Below are positions 9,784 to 19,890 of a stretch of DNA of 64,000 bases, in pieces. Every line of letters starts with the position of its first letter. Within the stretch, counting starts at the first letter, position 1. The notes under the pieces were generated by a model, which was not told where the DNA came from, did not search any database, and saw only the letters and a list, made by a program, of their open reading frames with translations. The DNA is taken from NCBI GenBank assembly GCA_022828595.1, contig JAKGHH010000005.1, positions 58,275,655 through 58,339,654 of the forward strand. Direction: 5' to 3'. Position numbers and translations under genes: made by a program. The DNA is from Nelumbo lutea (lineage: Eukaryota; Streptophyta; Magnoliopsida; Proteales; Nelumbonaceae).

Positions 9784-11648
9784 TAATTATTTATAAGTTT
9801 TAAGTTATTAAAAAATAAGAGACCGATTAAGAGTGGCATCTCCAATTCTCCATAAATTTTGCATTTCGTTAGGATGAACTATATCTATATATAATATTGT
9901 TGAATGTAATTTCATAATTGATTTAATGCATTAATATTTCAATCTGATGCATTTACAATCAATATTTTATAATTAAAAAATTCGCATTTTGTGAAGATAA
10001 TCTTTTGTATATATTATATAATTGTGTTAGAACTTTAACAGTATGTGAACTTTCGACTACTACTAATCATAAATTAAAGGTAGGTATTCATTCTCTTTTT
10101 CTGCTTACTGTTCAGACCTCTTTTTTTACATTGTTAAGGACAAACAGTAGGATTATGCAACATAAATTCAAACTATTAAACATGTAGTTAATTAATACTT
10201 CAAGCAGTATTAAACGTGGCAACAGGCGTTCACTCTGGGCAGGGAATTCCTGCCGAGGGTGGGCAGCCAAATTTTCCCCGTTACAGGCTATCCCGTTGTT
10301 ACTTGACCCAACAATGATGCAATCTATTTTTGTGTCGAGTTGTTGGAACGAGAGTATCATACCTTCGAACCAAATGACTTCTAACCATCTAATTTCTAGT
10401 TAGGCCATGTTTGATTGCAATGTAAATAAATTTGTACTGATGCAAAATTATAATAATGTAAAAGATTTGAATGTAGATTTTAATCTATTTTTGTTTAAAA
10501 TTTTAGTTTATTTTGTTTGATTACAATACAAATAAAGTAAATCAAGATGTAAAACAGAATAAGGTAAAACCCAAAACAAAATTAAATAAGAATTTACATT
10601 TTTTTCATTTGCACTCTCATGCATTTGCATTAATGCAAATAAAATTATATTTTGTATTATTTTATATATATTTATACGATGCATATTTGTATATATATTC
10701 CTTCCAAACTAAGCCTTAAATTTTGGGGTTGCATGAAAATCTTCTCAATAATTTTTTTAAGTAAACACCTTAAGGTGGGTTTGTTTATTTGTTGAGTTTG
10801 TTTGTTGTGGAAAGGTCATCGGATGAGACATCCACTGCACAATGCAAACCTCCTCTTTAGTTTTTATTCTTTATTTATGTACTTTGGTAACTAAGTTGGG
10901 AATATTGATCATGCAATGTCAAAAGTGGTGGTTGCATTACCATTATGTGTTCTCTCCCTCACTCTCTCTCTCTCTTCCTTTAAAACCCAAATGAAAAGAT
11001 GAAAAGATGATTTTGTTTACATTATAAGCTACTCATGTCAATGGTTGGCAAAAGAGGGGTGGCCATCAATTTCATCTTGATTTATGAATTCTGTTCTAGA
11101 TATGAAAGATGTAATTACAAAGGAATGCCACACCAACTCTTCCCATCATAAAGGCCATTTTTGAACGGTTGGAGTAATTTGGAATGACTACAGGTTTCTA
11201 ATTAATGAAAGTAACCCAAGAGCACTCATGGTACATCAAGATGAAAATAACAATTGCTCACCAAGAACCATAACCAAGAATTAAATTCTAAAGATATTAT
11301 TATATATCCTCTAGCTAGGGGATGGAGTTAGTGTAGATGTAATCCTCATTCTCAAACATCTTATCTTCAGCCTCTTTGCATTCCACGTCTCCTTCCTTCT
11401 GGCAATTCACCTTTCCCTGCATTTCTCTCAATCATCACTGATTGACTGACAGAACCTAGAGTAGAGAGAGAGATATATCTTTTAAACTAAGAGAAGTAAC
11501 AGTGAACGCCAATATCGATCAACTCACTACATTTGCAGAATTTCCGGAATTCACTATTAACTCATTAGTGGCTACGGTCTTCCCTGGAAGAACAAATGAT
11601 AAGCACAAGAACAATAAGAAGATAAAGAGAAAGAGATGAGGAGGGTGA
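9784..11648. other. gene-free stretch between the Pack-MULE and Tat element
   Basis: No gene seen. It holds the composite MITE at 10403-10715 and a GC-richer patch at 10215-10300 with a near-palindrome ggcagggaattcctgcc. The rest is AT-rich sequence with short CT and GA runs (10950-10978, 11464-11472). Confidence 0.7.
10403..10715. mobile_element. Tourist-like MITE, composite of families A and B
   Basis: The left end is GGCCATGTTTGATTGC and the right end is CCTTCCAAACTAAGCC, with TTA on both sides (10400-10402 and 10716-10718). The left half resembles family B (gcaatgtaaataaatttgtac) and the right half family A (atttgtatatatattccttcc). Three-base TWA duplications fit PIF/Harbinger elements. 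Confidence 0.65.
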
Positions 11649-12616
11649 TCTAGCACGATCCGGACACTCCTAACTGACACTCACAAATGCTCCTGAAGGA
11701 AGAAGAAGAATTCCCGGGGGGGTTTGCCCGGCGGGAACACTCCGATGATTAAGTCAGTATTCTGTGTGAGAAGCAAAGGGAAAACGAAGGCTAAGAGTGC
11801 AGATTGCACAAATGGTTCGAAGATACCTTGTTCCTTGAGAATCAACTTCTTATAACAAAATCCGTTGCTTCAGGCCCCCCGGCTATGGTAGACTGACAAG
11901 GCTAAGAGTGCAGATTGCACAGATGGTTCGAAGATACCTTGTTCCTTGAGAATCAGCTTTTTATAACAAAATCCATTGCTTCAAGCCCCCTGGCTTCTGA
12001 TAGGGCAGGTATAACCGCCATTGTCAGTCTACCATAGCCGTTACAGGCAAGGCTGAGGTGGCACGCGCAGGGCCGCCGTTGTAGAGTACGTGCCTGTCAG
12101 GTGTGAGACACCTTCTAAAGGTGACAGGCGTGATGCTATTTGACGAGGGACATGGCTGCTGTCCCCAAATTTGTCAGGTACGGTGGTCGAGCAGGAGGCC
12201 TTCCTGTGGTATACCGAACTATCCTTCCGCGAATTACCTTCCGTAGGGCTATCTCATGAGTGATGAGCTACCTGTAGCAAGTTATATTGAGTTGGCTAAC
12301 CCGAGGTGTCTAAGCCTTGGGGTATTCAGAGATGGATCGGTGCGTTCATATTTGGGAGTGGCCCGAAGTCCATTGGGAGGAGTTCGGGTCTCGAGAGAGG
12401 TCAGGGTGCCCCGAAGTGGCTTAACCCGAGGAAGAGATGCGGGTAAGGCGGCTTCCGGCGAGTAGCTTATCCGCTCAGTTGCCGAACTGGACTCGGCGGG
12501 ACCTTCCCTCCGAGTTGTGATTACGTCTGTTGCGCTGTCATGCTGAGTCACTATTTGAGCAAGGTCACGTCCACGTGTACCCGTGCTGCGAGGTCGGGGC
12601 AAATCACCCTCCAACA
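11649..12616 (-). repeat. Tat 3' LTR with internal 111-bp duplication
   Basis: Aligns along its length with 21741-22620. It begins tctagcacgatcc where the other LTR has tgtagcgcgattc, so the terminal TG is lost on this side. A block beginning aaggctaagagtgcagattg occurs at 11787 and again at 11898, which explains its greater length (968 versus 880 bp). The inner end is ccaaca, read TGTTGG on the element strand. Confidence 0.85.
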
Positions 12617-12632
12617 ATTGCCCCCCACTCCC
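12617..12632 (-). other. polypurine tract of the Tat element
   Basis: On the minus strand gggagtggggggcaat abuts the TGTTGG start of the 3' LTR. This position and composition match the plus-strand priming site. Confidence 0.75.
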
Positions 12633-12825
12633 TGCGCCGACGGCTATGACCCAGCGCGGGGAGGTCATGACGCGCCAGGTGGATTTGGCATTGGTATTTA
12701 TGCCGCTTTGTCGCGTGCTCCGTCCAGCTGTATCGGTCTAGCGCACGGTTTGACCAAAAAAAGACTCGAATTGCATCCAGATTACGCGCAGACTTCACAC
12801 GCCTCGATGAACCCGCAGCTGCGGC

Positions 12826-12834
12826 TATAAATAG
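12826..12834 (+). promoter_or_regulatory. TATA box for the antisense extra gene
   Basis: TATAAATAG stands 183 bp before the ATG at 13017, on the strand opposite gag-pol and outside the LTR. A start of transcription about 30 bp downstream would leave a leader of about 150 nt. It suggests that the extra gene has its own promoter; this is inferred from sequence only. Confidence 0.6.
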
Positions 12835-13016
12835 GGGGTCCCTTGGCCATTTTCTTCGCCACAAAGCTTTCAACGTTAGCGTTTGAGCTCGCGCCAGGGG
12901 TCTCTTAGCTCGGGTCCTCCAGTTCATTCTGTTCTCCCAGTCCGGTTGCGTTTCTTTGGTGAGTCTTCTCGAGCTTCCTTTTCCCTTCTAGTTTGTTTCT
13001 TTCCCTTTGGTCCACT

Positions 13017-15190
13017 ATGTCGTCTAGCGTAGACAGCCTTATCGACGACCCTGAGGTGGGTACCTCAGCTCGGGGTGGCTCCTTTGTTGCTCATCCATCC
13101 GAAGTATAGGTGGCTACGGGTAATCTAGCATCCACCTCCCACCGAGGTTGGGAGCCATATCAGTTTGGCCCTTCTATAATGACTTTGGAGAGGCTTCAGG
13201 ACCTCATACAGAGGTTCCACCTCCCTAAGGAATACTCGTATAGCCTTCCCACTGGCAACTTTCCATGGGAGCATGGTCCTGATGAGATCGTGATCTTTAG
13301 GGAGCAACTGATAGTCGGGTTCAGACTTCCTCTTCACCCTTTGATCGTTGAGGTGTTGGTACACTTTAACATCACATTGGACCAACTCCACCCGAACTCC
13401 ATACAAAATGTGGTGGGGTCCATTTTCTCTTTGCTTTGATCGTTCTCTCTCCATAGATTTAGATATTCTCAGGACAATTTTGGCCATAAAGAAGAGTGCT
13501 TCGGGCGCTCTCCTCGGGCACAAGCGGTCCTACTACCTGTCCCCCCGCCCAGGTTTCAAACTCATGCACAAGATCCTGAGTAAAGTCCCATCTTGGAAGC
13601 GGGACTACTTCGTAGTTTGGAGCAGCACGGGGTGGCCCTTCCTCACTAATTGGAGGATGGTCGTTCAAGACCTCGGTGTCATCCTAGACGGGAAAACCAA
13701 GAAAGCGCTCCAGTCACTAGCTCAGCTCGGGTTGAATTATAAAGACTTCACATCCAAGGAGAAGCTCATCCAGGCCCGCTTGAGCTCGGATAGGTTTTCC
13801 TTCATTTCGGCTTTCTGTCCATATGTTTACTTTGGGTTGTTGATGTCGTGTTTTGCTGCAGATCCAATTGAGGCGGAGAGAATAGATAACCAAAAGCTCT
13901 TTCGCCAGATGAAGAGGAAGAAACGCATAGCCAAGAAGGCGCGTGTTGAGTCCCCGCGAGCTTTAGTCGAGCTTCAGCCAAGCCCCAACCTCCGCAGACT
14001 TCAGCCTTGGGGCCCGAAGTGGTAGCGGAGCCTGTCATCAATTTGGAAGAAGGGGTTGTGCCTCAGGGGCCCGAGGTGATAGTAGAGTCTGTTGTTAGGC
14101 TCGCCAAACTTGCTGTCAAACCCACTGGTCCTGCTGGCGAGAGCATTGCCGAGGCTAGTGCTGCAAGTGCTGCTGCCGGGGTTCATCCTGCCGAAGCTAT
14201 CGCCGAGGCCTCTGAGAGTTCCACCCGTGACGTGGAGATGATGGCATCTAGCTCCGAGGGTCAGGGGAGCCAAACCGTCCTGAACCCCCAGTGCAGCCTG
14301 AAGAAGAGCAAGCTAGCTGCGTACCCGGGGGAGGTCAGCGAATGGGCTGAACTCACTCCTGGCCAGCTCGGTGCCCGCGCTGCCACTCATACTATGGTGG
14401 TGAGTCTCCCTTCTCTTTTCTTTTCTTTTCTTTTCTTCTCTTCCTTTCTTCTCTCTCTCTCTCTCTCTTTTTGACTGGTTTCCCTTTTGCAGGTGAACTC
14501 CGCCATTCGCACCTTGACCCTTCAATCAGACCGGCACCTGAGGCGGGTTCTGGAGGCTGAGAAGTCATCTCGTGCAACCCATACTGAGTTGAGGGCAGCT
14601 CGTTGTCAGATCCACCGCCTGGAGAGTGACGCCTTGACTCGGAAGAGCTTCATCGAGGTGTTAATGTCAGAGAAGGGGGAGCTGGCCTGAGACAAAGATA
14701 AGATGAGGGCCGAGGTAAACGAGCTCAAGGTTGGTCAAGAGGCCTTAGGGCTTGAGGTGAACAGCCTCAAGGCTGAGCGGGATGCCCTGAAGCTCGAGGT
14801 GCAAGGCTTCAAAGAGGCAAAAGGGAAGCTAGAGCACAAAGTGGGGTACCTCCAGGAAGACATAAGAGAGAAGACCGTGATCTTCGAGGGTGCTCTCGAG
14901 GAGGCCAAGACTCAGGCCGTCATCGACTATGTCCATTCTCAAGGTTTGACGACGTGATGACGGAGGCCTACCATAAGGGCTTCAAGCTCAGTCGGTGGCT
15001 AATCAGGCACCTCTACCCCGACCTGGATACAAGCGCCATCACTACTTCGCGGATTACTAACGACATCGTGCATCAGTCTAAAGATGACCCCGGTTCCGAA
15101 GATGAGGGTGTCGAAGATGAGGCAGAGGATGCTGGTCCAACTACTGCCCCCGAGGAGGTCCCTAACAGAAGCGGCGAGCTCCCGAAGTAG
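13017..15190 (+). pseudogene. antisense extra ORF of Tat element (Transposase_28-like)
   Basis: Begins MSSSVDSLIDDPEVGTS, then an in-frame TAG at 13107. The next 250 residues (13110-14000) have the pattern of the plant family named putative gypsy type transposon (PF04195, by recollection): EYSYSLPTGN, GFRLPLHPLIVEVLVHFNI, LHPNS, SYYLSPRPGFKL, KRDYFVV, GWPFLTNW. A hydrophilic Glu/Ala/Pro-rich middle follows, then a coiled coil at about 14530-14950 (RVLEAEKS, LKAERDALKLEVQGFKEAK) and an acidic end closing with TAG at 15188-15190. The frame shifts near 13435, 13990 and 14945, and a TGA stands at 14688-14690, so it is broken. Function is unknown in the family. It is transcribed, if at all, against pol and ends about 635 bp from the pol stop. 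Confidence 0.75.
14400..14492 (+). other. predicted 93-bp intron in the extra ORF
   Basis: GTGAGT at 14400 and a long pyrimidine run ending ttttgcag at 14492 form a good plant intron. Its removal joins THTMV to VNSAIRTL without a frame change (phase 0, and 93 is a multiple of three). An intron oriented this way is only useful for a plus-strand transcript. Confidence 0.7.
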
Positions 15191-15824
15191 TTTTCTCTTT
15201 GTATTCGTAAACTGAATCTTCTCCCCTTTTCTTTCTTATAGTTAAGACATTCTCAATGGAATTTATGTACTGAACTTCCTGTAATGAAGAAATTTTTTTC
15301 TTTCTTTTTGCCCAAAAGTTTGTGCATTTTATTTTGTCGAAGTGGTCATTCACCCCAAGCTATTAACCTATTGTTCTGAACTTCCGAAGTGGGTGTTCCT
15401 TAACGGCCATCGTGGCCCCGAACTGCTTTGTAGAGGGGAGCCTTGCGTATCCCGGGTTGAGGGACATAGTAGGGTGCATGCCCGACCTGTTCGCACCCGG
15501 GGTAGTTTGCCGTCAGTTTTCCTTATGGGTTCAACTCTTTGCATGCCAAAGCGGGCTATTTGTTGTAAGGTTTATGCCCGAGCCGCCTGCACCTCAGGCG
15601 TTGCAAGTACTTAGTTCATGCTGATGGGGTAACTTAGTTTTGTACGCTGTCGAGGTTTCTTCACTAGCTCGGCGTTTCAGCCCTTAGGCTAGAAGAGTGG
15701 TCCGTGGCCCACTTCCAAAGTCTGCACATGCCATGGAGGTGACCGGGTCCTATTGTGCTGAGATCATATTAGCTCGGCATTCTGGCCCTTAGGCTTTGGG
15801 AGTGGCTCGTGGCCTACTCAATTC
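15191..15824. other. spacer between extra ORF and pol
   Basis: Non-coding on both strands. 15191-15340 is AT-rich and contains aatgaa-type polyadenylation-like words for the plus gene. From 15668 a block agctcggc-tt-ggcccttaggct, then agtgg and gtggcc, occurs twice 100 bp apart (15668 and 15770), a worn tandem repeat. Confidence 0.6.
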
Positions 15825-17079
15825 TTATAGATAGTATTGTCTTAGGTTGACAATATTCCATGCCCGAGGTACTTGTTTCCCTTCGAGGGTCTTGAGCTCA
15901 TACGTTCCTTCCCCGAGCACTCGCTTCACTCAGTAGGGACCTTCCCAGTTGGACCCGAGCTTGCCAGTGCCGGGCTCAGGTACCATAAATTTATGAAGGA
16001 CCAGGTTGCCAACGCGAAGGTTCTGCCTCTTGACCTTGGCGTTATAGTACCGAGCTACTCTCTGCTGGTAGGTTGTGGTCCTGATGTACACGAGGTCCCT
16101 TACTTCGTCGAGTAGACTGAGGTTGGTACGTAGCTCACCTTCGTTTCTTTGATCACTGTATGCTTATAGCTGCAGTGTAGGTACTTTGATCTCAGCGGGG
16201 ATCACTGCTTCGGTGTCATAGGTGAGATTGAAGGGTGTTTCTCCCATGGCGGTCTTCTCCGTGGTCCGGTATGTCAATAGAACGCTGGGTAGCTCATCTG
16301 CCCACAACCCTTTAGCTCGGTCCAGCCAAGCCTTCAGTCCGCGGAGGATGGCTCTGTTCGTGACTTCGGCCTAACCATTTGCTTGAGGGTGTGCGACTGA
16401 AGTAAAATTCTGTCGGATTCCCATGTCTTGGCATCAGTCTTGGAATTTGATGTCCTCGAACTACTTGTCGTTGTCAGAAATCAATACCCAAGGTAATCCG
16501 AAAACAACACACGATGTTCTTCCAAAAGAAGTTTTGGACGTTCCGGGCTGTGATCGTTACAAGGGGTTCAGCTTCTACACACTTGGTGAAATAGTCCACT
16601 GCTACTACTAAGAGCTTCCTCTCACCCGTTGCTGGCGGGAATGGCCCGAGTAGATCCATGCCCCATTGTGCAAAGGGCCATGGGCCGGTAAGATACTTGA
16701 GGTTGGCAGCGGGTTGGTGGTGAATATTGGCATGCTTCTATCATTTGTCACATTTTCTAACAAGCTCGATAGCAACTGCTTTCATTGTTGGCCAATAATA
16801 CCCCTGTTGAAGTGCCTTCTGGGCGAGATCTCTGCCCCCCAAGTGTCCGTTGCACAATCCCTCATGAGTGTTGCGGAGTACTAGCTCGGCTTCGATGGGT
16901 CGCAAGCAACGCAGGTAGAGGAGTGTGTAAGATCTCCGGTATAGCCGTTCGTCTATCATGACGTATTTGGCTGCCTGGCGTTGTACCCTTCTGGCTGATT
17001 GAACGACGGGAGCGACCTCCTCTGCCCCCCCCCCGAGAATGCTAGGCCGAGGCAAGTCCTCTATGTACACGGTTCTCAT
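15825..17079 (-). pseudogene. Tat integrase
   Basis: The H2C2 zinc finger is visible at 16741-16960 (NTHEGLCNGHLGGRDLA, YYWPTM, final CDK). The core follows with MDLLGPFPPATGERK and VAVDYFTK (first catalytic Asp) at 16600-16659; the minus strand continues to HPQANGQ-like and RTTEKTAMGETPF sequences around 16240-16400. The C-terminal tail reads NWEGPY, YELKTLEGK and PRAWN, ending with TAA at 15825-15827. Stops and frameshifts (for example near 16500, 16375 and 16170) break it. It would have joined element cDNA to host DNA. Confidence 0.85.
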
Positions 17080-17229
17080 GGTGATGTCGCTGGCGCTGGA
17101 TAATCTGGACAGGGCATCGGCCTCAGTGTTCTCCGACCTTGGGATTTGCCTGATAAAGTGTGACTAGAAGTTGAGCAGGGCCTCTCTGACTTTGGCTAAG
17201 TAGGCGATCATGGTTGGCTCACGAGCTTC

Positions 17230-17640
17230 GTACTCGTCGGTGACCTGGTTGACCACAAGCTAGGAGTCACTGCAGAAAACAATGTGCTTGGCTTTTACTT
17301 CTCTGGCTAGAGCTAGTCTAACTATCAACGCCTCGTACTCCGCTTCATTGTTAGATGTCACGAATTCGAAGCGTAGCGCGTACTCCAGTTTTGTTCCACT
17401 TGGGCTGTGCAAAACTATTTCGGCTTTGCTGCCCTGCTGGTTCGAGGAGCCGTCTACGTGAAGGATCCAGGGCTCCTCATCCCAGCTCGGGCATGGTCGA
17501 ATTAGAAGAGATGCCACACTGGTTGCTACCTCACGGGGCTCGGACTCGACCGGCCTGGGAGCTTCGGGCTTACCCGAGTTGGGAGCCTCGCTCTCAACCG
17601 GCCTGGGGGCTTCGGAGCAGAATGTGCACTCGGTGATGAA
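17230..17640 (-). pseudogene. second (archaeal-type) RNase H of the Tat element
   Basis: WILHVDGSSNQQGSKAEIVL, LRFEFVTSNNEAEYEALI and a later FCSDS supply the Asp, Glu and Asp pattern of an RNase H separate from the one fused to RT. A Pro/Glu-rich linker (EAPRPVESE, twice) precedes it. A duplicated RNase H is diagnostic of the Tat clade. The reading stops at about 17260 at a TAG in place of a Gln/Trp-like position. Confidence 0.8.
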
Positions 17641-18931
17641 ATCTGATAAGGCTTGGGCCTCAATGGCAGTCCACGACCTATACTGGAGATCGTACTTGCT
17701 GAGCTCAACGACCCACTTTGTCAACCGACCAGAGACCTCAAGCTTAAGTAAGACTTGCCTCAGAGGTTTGTTGGTGAGAACGATAACTGTGTGAGCTAGA
17801 CGTACGGCCAGAGCTTCCGAGCTGCAATTACCAGTGTGTATGCTAGCTTTCCTATCTCTAGGTATCTTGTCTCTACTCACTGCAATACTTTACTAACATA
17901 ATAGATGGGTCGTTGAACCCGATCTACCTCTTTTATTAGTACCAAACTAACCACTTCGTCTTTTGCCGAGAGGTACAGTCCTAAAACATCGCCCTCATCG
18001 GGCCGGGTTAAGATCGGCACACTAGCGAGGTATTTCTTGAGCTCGTCAAATGCGAGCTGACAGTCTTGGGTCCACTGAAATCCTTTGCTCTTGATTGCCT
18101 TAAAGAACGGCAGACAGCGGTCCGCCGATTTGGACATGAAGTGGCTCAGGGCGGCTATGCGGCCATTCAACCTATGAACCTCCTTCAACTTACGGGGTGG
18201 TCTCATATCTAAGATGGCCTTAACCTTATCCGGGTTGGCTTCAATGCCACACCAGTTAACGATGTATCCTAAGAACTTACCCGAGGTCACACCGAATACA
18301 CACTTGTTTGGGTTCAATCTCATATTAAACTTACGCAAAATTCCAAAAACAGAGTGCAAGTCTTGTATTAATTCATGTGAGAATTGGGTTTTGACGACCA
18401 CGTCGTCTACATAGCATTCTACTTTTCTGCCGATTAACGGTGCAAACAATTTATTTACAAGCCTCTGAAAGGTTGCCCTTGCGTTTTTCAACCCGAAGAG
18501 CATAACCTTATAACAGTAAAGACCGAACTCCGTGATGAAGGCAGTCTTTTCTTCGTCCGCCGGGTCCATCTTGATTTGATTATAGCCCGAATAGGCACCC
18601 AAGAAACTTAGCAACTCGTGCCTGAGGTCGCATCCACCAAGCAGTCAATTATGGGGAGCAGGAAGCAGTCTTTTGGGCAAGCCCAGTTCAGGTCAGTATA
18701 GTCGACGCACATGCGCCACTTGTCGTTGGCCTTCTTTATTAGGATGGGGTTGGCTACCCAGCTCGGGTAATGGACTTCTCTTATGAAGTCAGCTACGATG
18801 AGCTTCTCGACCTCCTCGTCAATCGCTTTCCACCGCTTCGGGGCTCGGTTGCATTTCTTCTGTCTAATGGGCCTAACTATAGGATCAATATTCAGGTTGT
18901 GAGTTATAAGGTTGGGGTCTATACCGGGCAT
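17640..18931 (-). pseudogene. Tat reverse transcriptase and first RNase H
   Basis: RT begins in NPILIKKANDKWRMCVDYTDLN (18690-18790) and continues through SFLGAYSGYNQI, KTAFITEFGLYCY, FGLKNARATFQRLV and the catalytic CYVDDVVVK at about 18395-18425. KFLGYIV and GIEANPDK follow, then the RT connection (FQWTQDCQLAFDELK) and RNase H start (LGLYLSAKDEVVSLVLI, RPIYYVSK). A frameshift near 18612 splits the domain and another break lies near 17877. Most active-site residues are still present. It copied element RNA into DNA. Confidence 0.9.
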
Positions 18932-19099
18932 CTCTGTCGCGGACCATGCAAAAATATCTAAATTCTGAAGTAAGAAACTTACCAGTTTGGATCGTAGAGG
19001 TTCCTGGACAGAAGTGCCGATCTGAAGCGCCCGAGTTGGGTCTTCCGCTGAGGTCGGGACTGCGATTGTTTCTTCCGTGGGTGTGGCTCATTCTTCGTC

Positions 19100-19640
19100 T
19101 TGCTCCGTAGGCCGCTCCAGTTCGAGGTCGTCGGCCACCTTGGTCTTTCCCTTCAGGGCGGTGACATAGCACTTGCGGGACTCGAGCTAGTCGCCCCGTG
19201 CTACCCCCACACCGAAGTCTGTTGGGAACTTCATAGCCAAATGGTAAGTGGACACCACTGCCTGTAGGACATGGGTAATCGGCCGACCTATTATGGCATT
19301 GTAGGGGGAGGGGGTTGCGACCACTAGGAAGTCGTGTTTGAATCTGACCATGCAAGGTCATGTGCCGACTTCCACATGTACTGTTATTTTCCCAATGAAC
19401 CGGACTTCTTCTCCGTTGAAGCCCACCAAAGGAGTGTCCGCAGGCTTTAGGTCGCTTCTCTGCAAATGAAGCTGGTCGAACGCAGCTTTGAAGAGGATGT
19501 CGGCCGAGCTGCCCGAGTCAACAAGTACGCGCCTGACCTCGAAGTTGTTGATTCTTAGCTTTATTATGAGTGTGTCATCGTGGGGGTAGTGGACCCCTCG
19601 CGCATCATCTTTTGTGAAGAAAATTGGCTCTTCTGTCCTC
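19100..19640 (-). pseudogene. Tat aspartic protease
   Basis: Minus-strand reading gives LRINNFEVRRVLVDSGSSAD with the catalytic DSG, followed by ILFKAAFDQL, VGFNGEEVRFIGKI and NAIIGRP. It is the protease that separates Gag and Pol. A stop follows VEVGT, so the frame is not fully open. Confidence 0.8.
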
Positions 19641-19666
19641 GGCCGCTTTGGAGGATTCTACACTTC

Positions 19667-19857
19667 TCAGGCGGCCTCGCGAACTGACGTCCAAGCTGCT
19701 GTTGAAGTGCAACCCGCAACGATCGAACCTCCCACTATCATGTGGATGGTCCCTCGGACCGGCCTCTCTTCTGGAGGATGCCTCTGTAGCTGTTCGGTCG
19801 GCCTGCTGCTGAACTCGGGAGCATCCTTACCGTGCTCCCCTTGCCGACTTGCCTTAC

Positions 19858-19890
<33 letters not shown>

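Noticed and set aside
12256..12927. Several 70-130 codon frames around the Tat LTR
   Set aside because: They lie in or next to LTR sequence, have no known motifs, and parallel frames in the other LTR differ in length.
12959..12991. 5' leader intron in the antisense Tat gene (GTGAGT to cttctag)
   Set aside because: At about 33 bases it is too short for a plant intron.
13125..13523. 132-codon minus-strand frame in the Tat spacer gene
   Set aside because: Shadow of the plus-strand Transposase_28-like gene, which has family motifs in the same interval.
14313..14577. Lys/Arg/Glu-rich minus-strand frames
   Set aside because: They are translations of the pyrimidine-rich intron tract at 14408-14472 read backwards.
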